From NCBI GenBank assembly GCA_947650285.1, contig CANTFL010001453.1, forward strand, positions 62,001-126,000: a stretch of 64,000 nucleotides of DNA. The letters run 5' to 3'. The stretch comes from Hyaloperonospora brassicae (Eukaryota > Oomycota > Peronosporomycetes > Peronosporales > Peronosporaceae). Below are positions 57,747-64,000 of the stretch, in pieces. The notes below the pieces were generated by a model. It was not told the origin of the DNA. It did not search any database and saw only the letters and a program-made list of their open reading frames with translations. The position numbers and the translations under genes are program-made. Numbering within the stretch: position 1 is the stretch's first letter; every line of letters begins with the position of its first letter.

Positions 57747-58902
57747 TAAACCAGTGAATACACGAGTCGTGCGTGAGCAGCAGCAGCAGCAGCAGCCACG
57801 TTGCCTTTTTTTCCATCAGAGTCGGCCTGAAAGCGGTCGCTGGTACGCAGCAAAAGTGTTGTGTAGGTCTGCAGTGCGCATGTGTGGGGCGATAGAGTAC
57901 GGACGTTTCAGTGTCGGAGCTCGTCGCTCAGAGTGCGTGGGAAAAGTGGTGCAACCCATTACGGGATCGACAGCGTTACGACAGAGCAGGACGGGAGGTG
58001 AGACAGGCTAAGGATCGATCGAGTGAGAGAAGGAGAGACAGACGAGGGATAGTCGGGAAAGCGTGTCGTGGTGGCGTTGCAGGTCCCTTCGCCTTTGTGT
58101 GTGGATCCGACGTTTCTTGAGTCCCTCATGTTTCTGCGATCAACGAACGAGTGCGTCGCATGGGGCTGGGATCAATGCGGACATAATGGGCTGAAAAGAG
58201 AGAGTCGACCGTGCACAAACGGCGGTGGCACTTATTGCCGCGCTGTGGGAAAGCTGCTGGTCTGGCACCAGACTGCGCTTAGGAAGGACATTGAGGGCGG
58301 CCGCGCTGTTGCAAGACCCGGCAATGGTTGTACTGGCAACTACAAGTGCTCAACTCCTTTCGGCATACAAGTTGTTGCATGTGGGTTGTTGCTCGGACCT
58401 CTTGCTACGACGATGTTCCTCTACTTATAATCAGATCAGCAACTGCTACTGCACTTGCTCGAGCACATGTGTCAGCTGGCGAATTGGTGCTCCTTCGATG
58501 CGACACAGAGGGTCTGTGAACTCGAACGGGAGTGCTCGGCGGTAGTCTGACAGAGGGGAAGGAAGTACGAAATAATGGACTGAGACGATGTGTATGCAAG
58601 AAATGCACCTCATGATGTCGGTTTGCTGTGTTTGGCGACCGTTCACTCACACCCACGATCGCTGCAATGCTGTCACTCTGCTCGTCGCTTGACCCGTGAC
58701 TGGCCGCTCCACCAGAGCTCGCGCTACCGATGAGATTGCTGCAGCACTTTGTCATCGACAGCGGCAGATTCAGAGCTTGAGGTGACGGACACGAATGGCT
58801 GAGATCCGCGACTTCAAGCTTTCAGCAGCTTCTCTGTTCTTGTTGCATCCGGTGGCATACAGTGGCGCCGACGAAACGGAAGGACCGATCGACCACCCCA
58901 TG

Positions 58903-58919
58903 CACACGACCCCAACCTT
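58903..58919. repeat. Left target site duplication of the LINE
   Basis: CACACGACCCCAACCTT, 17 bp, recurs exactly at 63174-63190. The two copies bracket the non-LTR element. Confidence 0.88.
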
Positions 58920-61900
58920 AGGGGGGGTCGCGATTCTTTTGAATCCTCAATCAGCGTCTCAAGCTTCTCCATGGAAGCCAGACTTATGGACAACACGGGC
59001 GCTTGCTCTAATGCTCGACGGAGATGTGTTGCTCAATGTTTACGCCCCTAATGTGCGGCCGGACCGTGAATCGTTTTTTCGTAGTCTATCCGCTTGGGAT
59101 TTACGCGACCACCCGACCGTCCTTGTCGGTGACTTTAATTGCGTGCTCAGCCCAGCGGTCGATCGGTACGGTCAGCACCGTTCCTATCGGTCGGAAAGCC
59201 CAGCGCTAGATGCTCTACTTTCCTCCGCCGAGTTGTCTGATGCGAGGGTGCTTCGGGACCATGCGGATGATGACGCCGCCGATGACTTTGATGATCATTT
59301 TACCTATTGGGAAGGAGGTCACGCCAGTCGTATCGACCGCTTTTACGTCCCCGACCATTGGGTTGATCGGGTCCAGTGGGTGTCCACCTCCCCACCCCCG
59401 CTACCGTCCGATCATCAGCAGGTGGTGCTTCACCTGCGAGCCTCGGAGCGTCCGCTTCACCCGCGACCTTGTCGCCGGGTCACTTATCCCATTCAAACTT
59501 CGCATCCTGAACAGGTTCTTGCGGAGTTGATCCAGGACATGGATCGTTTGGCGGTTGGACAAGGGGCATCGACGGTATCATGGGATGCTGGTTTAGCTAT
59601 CTGCATCCAGTGTATTCACAGGGTTCGAAAGCGGGATAAACAGAGACGTGCCAGGCTGCGTCGCAAGTGCCTGTACCGCAGCACCTGTAATCTAACGTCG
59701 CGGCAGCAGTGGATTGAGCATAACGTGGAGGAATTCCGTCGCGAACATCTCGTACTGCTCGGGCAGCGCCTCGAGCGGTCCTCGGATCTGTTACGATGGA
59801 CATTCCAACGGGTGTCTAATTGGGAGCGCGACCAGTGCGTCACGAACATATTTCAGCTCCACGGTCCTTCCTTTGTCGGGAACCTGTCAATTGCTGATAA
59901 ATTTGCGTCCGAGTGGTCGTCCGTCCTGGGAATCAGTCACCGTACGACGTCTCTCAGAGATCTGCCCTCGGCCATCAGACGGTTCGTGCGCGTCCCCAGC
60001 GCCCGGAAGCTGTCTGGTGCTGATAATATGGCTCTTTTTTCCTGTGTAACGGAAGCGGAGGTTCTGACGGCTGTCACCAGTCTCAGTCGCCATAAGGCAG
60101 CGGGGCCGGATGGTCTCAACAATGACTTCTACAAAGATACACCTGCTCTCCTCGTTCCAGCTCTTGTAGCCATCAGCAACCAAATTTTGGAAGGCGCCGA
60201 CCCACCGCCCTCCTTTCTCGAGGCCCTAATTATCCCCTTACGGAAGAAGGGGAATTCGACAGATGCCATGGACTATCGGCCTATTTCCCTACTGCAAACA
60301 AGCTACAAGATCTTTGCCAAGGTTCTGGCCACGCGCTTGCAGCGCGTTCTACCGCAACTTATTGGGCAGTCGCAGCAAGGTTTTGTTCACGGCAGGCAGA
60401 TGATGAAGCTCGTGATGATGATGTTGGCTCAAATAGCCACGGCTCGGCACGATGAGACTCGCACGGCTCTCCATAGCCGTGCCATCCTTTTACTCGACTT
60501 TCGCAAGGCTTACGATACGGTCGATCGAGACTTTTTTGTATGAGGCGCTACGCAGCTTTGGTTTCGACGAACGTTATATTCAGCTTATTGATCGGCTGCA
60601 TGCAGGGACGACGGCATCGTTTCTCGTCAATGGTGAGCTTTCCAAGCCTATCCCCGTGGTATCAGGCATTCGACAAGGGTGCCCACTCGCCCCTCTTCTT
60701 TTTCTATTGGCGGTCGAGCTCTTGGGGCTGGCCATTCACCAATCTCCTGACCTGAGCGGTCTTCCGGTCCCAGGCGACGGGACAGGTTCTCATACCTTTT
60801 CCGCCTTTGTTGATGACTCGACCATATTTCTCGAGGCAGCACGACAGTTGCCGGCGGCGCTCCAGCTCGTGCAACAGTTTGGCGCTCTGTCCGGATTGCA
60901 TGCGCAACCGGCTAAGAGCAAACTGATTTTCTTAAACCGCGCGATTCGATTAGTTGATTTCCACGGCATCTCGGTCCTTCAAGCGGGTGAGACCACGCGG
61001 TACTTGGGGTACGAGATTGGGACGGGTGATCTCCAACATCGCAATTGGGCGCTCCGAATTCGCCGGCTGCAGCGGCGTCTGCTCACGGCTTCACAAATAT
61101 CGACCAGTGTTGCTTCTCGAGTACTCATTCTAAACGCCGTCATCTTACCGTCGATCCTGTTCACGGCGGCCGTTTTTGAGATCCCGTCATGGGCCAGCAA
61201 AGACATTCAAAATCTCTACAAACAATTTTTGTGGGACCATTCGACCTCGACGGACGCGCGCCGTCATAAAATCAACCCTGGTTTGCTGTACACGCCGAAG
61301 AAAGCCGGTGGGGTTGGTCTAGCCTCGGTGGAGGTGGCCATCAAAACGCAACGGACCAAACACGCGCTGCGCTGGCTCACCCAATCGCACGACAAGTATT
61401 TTAATGCTTGGAGGTCCTGGGCGTACCAAGGCGGATCTACCGGTTCGGGTATGGTCATGCATACATGGCTGCGTAGCCGGGAACGGCCTTTACGCATCAG
61501 CAGGTCTTCGCTGGCTTTCGTGGCTAAAGATCTAGACTTGCTTCTTGAGCCGTCGGCGGCGCACGCTGGTCAACGACGGGATCGGACATCGTCTTTTCTT
61601 GATTCTCTCGTACTACAAGCGGTAAGTCGATGGATAGGGCGTGGCTGGGAACTACACTTTTCCACTACGTTACCTGACGAAGTCCCTCCTCCGGAGGGTT
61701 CTGATTATCAACTACGCGCGGTGCGTCAATTTTGGGGGACGTTTGGCTGGTCCGGCAATCCGTGGATCCGGGATGCTAAAGGTGTGAAGTTGTTGCACTC
61801 GAAGTTCAATCAAATAGCCGCCTGCTCTATCGCTGACCTGCACATTTGGAGGACGGGCCCGACCACCTATGTTTTCACCATCCCGCCCTCGCGGTCAGAG

Positions 61901-63133
61901 GGAGTCACGTATTCCCAGCCGAAGCTTCGCCGGTGGGCGACAGCAATTTTATTGGCGTCTCCGTTATGTACGGTCGGGTCAGAATTGGGCGTGGCGGCAG
62001 CATTATCTCTTCGGCATCCCCCCCCATTTCGTTATGAATATGACTGGGTCACTGTGAGTCGGGGTTGCGTCGTGGGAGCTCGCAGGAATTCACTAGAGGA
62101 GAGAGACGGAATGGTGCAGTTACGCCAGGGCTCCGATGGGCTGCATTGGTTGTTTCAAGACGGCCTACCCGAGCTCCACACGGCGTCGGACGGTGACAGC
62201 CAGCGATGGGCTACGCACATCCGGCAGCACGGCGTGGTCTTTTATGCTCACCCAAGTCACCACCACTTTGCGTGGGGAGTACCCGAAACGGTTCCTAATG
62301 GAGCTCTCCGTCAGGCTATTTTGCACCGGGCTTTCTCGCTGCACAAACACCGACTAACTCGGCCTTTACTACCCTTATTGGAGCGGCTGGATGCAGTCTA
62401 TCGAGAGGATTCGTGGCTAAGGGCGGCGGCGCATCAGCAACCATCCCAACTTTGGAAACATGATAACGGACTCTCCGACTATCAAGTTTGGACGGCGTAT
62501 CGAGTCGCCACCAAGCAGCTAAATTTTCATCATGCCGGGCGGGCTGCCGACCCCAGCTGCCGGGCCCTGCCTACGTGTCACGGGGTGCCCGAAACGTCGA
62601 GGCACGTCTTTTGGGATTGTCAGAAGGCGCGGGCGTGCTGGGCTAAGTTCATCAGCCATTGGATCGGCGCTTCTGTGTCGAGTGCGGTAGTCCATAGTTG
62701 TCTCAGCAACTGTGCGAATCGACAGGCTCCGGCGATCCCGGCGTTTCAGCGGTCTCGGTTGCTCGAGCGGTTTCACGATGATGCCGCAGCGGGGGAAAAG
62801 GTGTGGCGACGGATTTGGTTTTTAATGTGTTCCGTTTGCATTACGCATTTATGGAGCGAGCGCAACGATGCCGTGTTCAGAGGCGTGCAGTCTACGACGG
62901 CTCAAAGTGTCGTCCATTTCTGGACAACCGGCGTCCGTCAATTAACGGCCTTGGCTATGCGTGAGCATAGAGGGGCGTCGACAGTTCTTCGAGGGGCTCG
63001 ATTACATGCCTCCCTTGAACTTTTTACTCTTGAGGCTAGCGGAGTTTCGCTACCACTAGAGAGGTGCCTTGATCCACCGCCGCGACCGGCGCTGTATTCT
63101 AGGCTTAGAAGATTTCAGACTTCTAGCGCGTAA
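58920..63133 (+). pseudogene. LINE ORF2-type protein: endonuclease, reverse transcriptase, zf-RVT, with one frameshift
   Basis: Endonuclease/exonuclease/phosphatase part lacks its N-terminus but keeps [23 protein letters not shown] and SDHQQV. RT follows: [83 protein letters not shown] and catalytic AFVDDSTIFL. At 60532-60537 six T replace the five needed, ending the first frame at 60543; the second frame continues from there to 63133. C-terminal CRALPTCHGVPETSRHVFWD then C is a zf-RVT knuckle. Before 58920 the open frame is host sequence and not part of the element. Clade assignment (L1/Tx1-like) rests on domain order only. Confidence 0.87.
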
Positions 63134-63173
63134 CCATCATGTGCAATAGACAGTCATGAATCTCTCTATCTCT
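58920..63173 (+). mobile_element. 5'-truncated non-LTR retrotransposon (L1/Tx1-like LINE)
   Basis: 4254 bp between 17-bp direct repeats. It begins inside the endonuclease domain, so it is a 5'-truncated insertion typical of target-primed reverse transcription. One ORF covers endonuclease, RT and a C-terminal zinc-knuckle region, broken by a single frameshift. The 3' end is a short untranslated tail finishing tctctctatctct rather than poly(A). Confidence 0.88.
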
Positions 63174-63190
63174 CACACGACCCCAACCTT
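63174..63190. repeat. Right target site duplication of the LINE
   Basis: Exact copy of 58903-58919. Host sequence resumes at 63191. Confidence 0.88.
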
Positions 63191-64000
63191 GCGAGCACGC
63201 GATTACAGTGCGACACGCGCGCCGTGCGGCTTGAAGTGATGCGTGGTTGTCTCTATATGTTACACATGCTTGCAGCAGGTATGGCAGGGACGAGGGCAAC
63301 TGCGACAGTGTACATGCAGCCAATTCGAAGTGGTTGAACGATGCTGGCGACACTGAGGGTATCGAACTCCGCTCGCCACAAACGTGCACTCGACCACAGC
63401 TTGCAAGGACCACGTCATGGACCGGAGCTCAGCCCATTGTCAGCATACGTTGCACTGGAAGAGACAGATGCCTCATGCACGCGTGACGATGTGGCAGTTT
63501 AGGGCCACGCACCAGGCCGCAGCTGAAATTTTCACATATGCAGTCTGCTGGTCAAAGACCTCCTGTCCATGCAGCACAGCACGAGCTACTTGCTCGACGT
63601 AGCTCCGCAGAAACAGCAGTGGTAGTACTAATGACTTACAAACGCATCGGCAAGCGGTCAGCAGAGAGACAAGAAGACGAGGACAACTCGGCCATGCGCA
63701 CCATCTCGTAGCTCGCCATCGTAATCAGCGCTGCGGCTCACGCAATGTGGGTAGCGCACTCGTTCGTTGCGTACAAAAGTCGGTGACCTGACGCCCGCCA
63801 CCATCGTAGTCCTTTCCCTGGAGGTGAGACCGTTCTCTGCTGAAATCACGTGAGCGTTGGTAACGAACGCGTCGTGCAGAGCGCTTCTACAGTACCAAAA
63901 CGGCGGACCATAGTGAGTAATCTGCACAGTCGCCTCCTCGAGTGCACCTTCTCGCTCCATCTTTGCCCCTTGCTCGACCGACGACCCGACGGCAGCAATG
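63191..64000 (-). other. Right-edge region with possible exons of an unidentified minus-strand gene
   Basis: Two minus-strand stretches look protein-like: near 63900-63990 (EREGALEEATVQITHYGPPF), open beyond the window edge, and near 63500-63610 (SYVEQVARAVLHGQEVFDQQ then TAYVKISAAAWCVALN). A GTAAGT donor lies at plus 63633-63638 on the minus strand. I could not build a consistent gene and do not recognise the family. Confidence 0.3.

Noticed and set aside
56428..57816. 462-codon minus-strand ORF opposite the glucanase
   Set aside because: Arg/Val-rich and repeat-derived; a shadow of the GC-rich glucanase codons and the GA repeat.
58795..58919. N-terminal 42 codons of the LINE ORF as part of the endonuclease
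   Set aside because: The 17-bp target duplication ends at 58919, so these codons are host sequence read through by chance.
60452..60535. Start of a separate second LINE ORF at 60452
   Set aside because: This stretch is an out-of-frame reading of the RT; the true second segment begins at the frameshift near 60532.

Overview
This window is nuclear DNA of a filamentous eukaryote, most likely an oomycete of the Phytophthora/downy-mildew group. The evidence is compact genes with few, short introns, oomycete-type initiator motifs (TCAYTYY followed by CAWTTT-like bases) close upstream of start codons, a secreted glucanase, a eukaryotic tRNA gene with a poly-T terminator, and a heavy load of LTR and non-LTR retroelements. 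The species cannot be named from the sequence alone.

Layout: 1-6590 is the 5' two-thirds or more of a minus-strand Ty3/Gypsy element whose other LTR lies left of the window. 6591-17340 is a gene island: a SpoU/TrmH-type RNA 2'-O-methyltransferase, a small membrane-anchored protein, an IST1-family ESCRT-III regulator (five exons proposed), fumarylacetoacetase (seven exons proposed, one GC-AG intron), a large intronless hAT-transposase-derived protein with three BED-type zinc fingers, and tRNA-Arg(CCG). 17340-20418 is AT-rich and gene-poor, with a MITE-like element at 19431-19699. 20419-45051 is one tandem array: about 16.8 copies of a ~1467-bp unit, 24.6 kb in all, whose product or role I do not recognise. 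46006-53992 is a second, complete copy of the Gypsy element with both LTRs, followed by a decayed third relative ending at 55171. 55172-58919 holds a secreted GH17 beta-1,3-glucanase. 58920-63173 is a 5'-truncated non-LTR retrotransposon bounded by a 17-bp target duplication. 63191-64000 is unresolved.

The most unusual material is in the Gypsy family. (1) LTRs and coding regions are packed with short perfect inverted repeats, roughly one hairpin every 45-50 bases, far above chance and not apparent in the host genes nearby. (2) It carries an antisense, coiled-coil-encoding ORF of about 535 codons that overlaps the chromodomain end of pol, with its stop codon at the same place in both copies. 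(3) Gag and protease are joined by a textbook -1 frameshift cassette (slippery heptamer, 8-nt spacer, 9-bp stem-loop containing the gag stop). Both copies are inactivated by separate mutations. The tandem array is the other main feature: copy variants form a left-to-right gradient with patches of reversion, indicating recent homogenisation by unequal exchange and gene conversion.

All exon models are by eye from splice consensus, reading frame and remembered family features. No database search was run.
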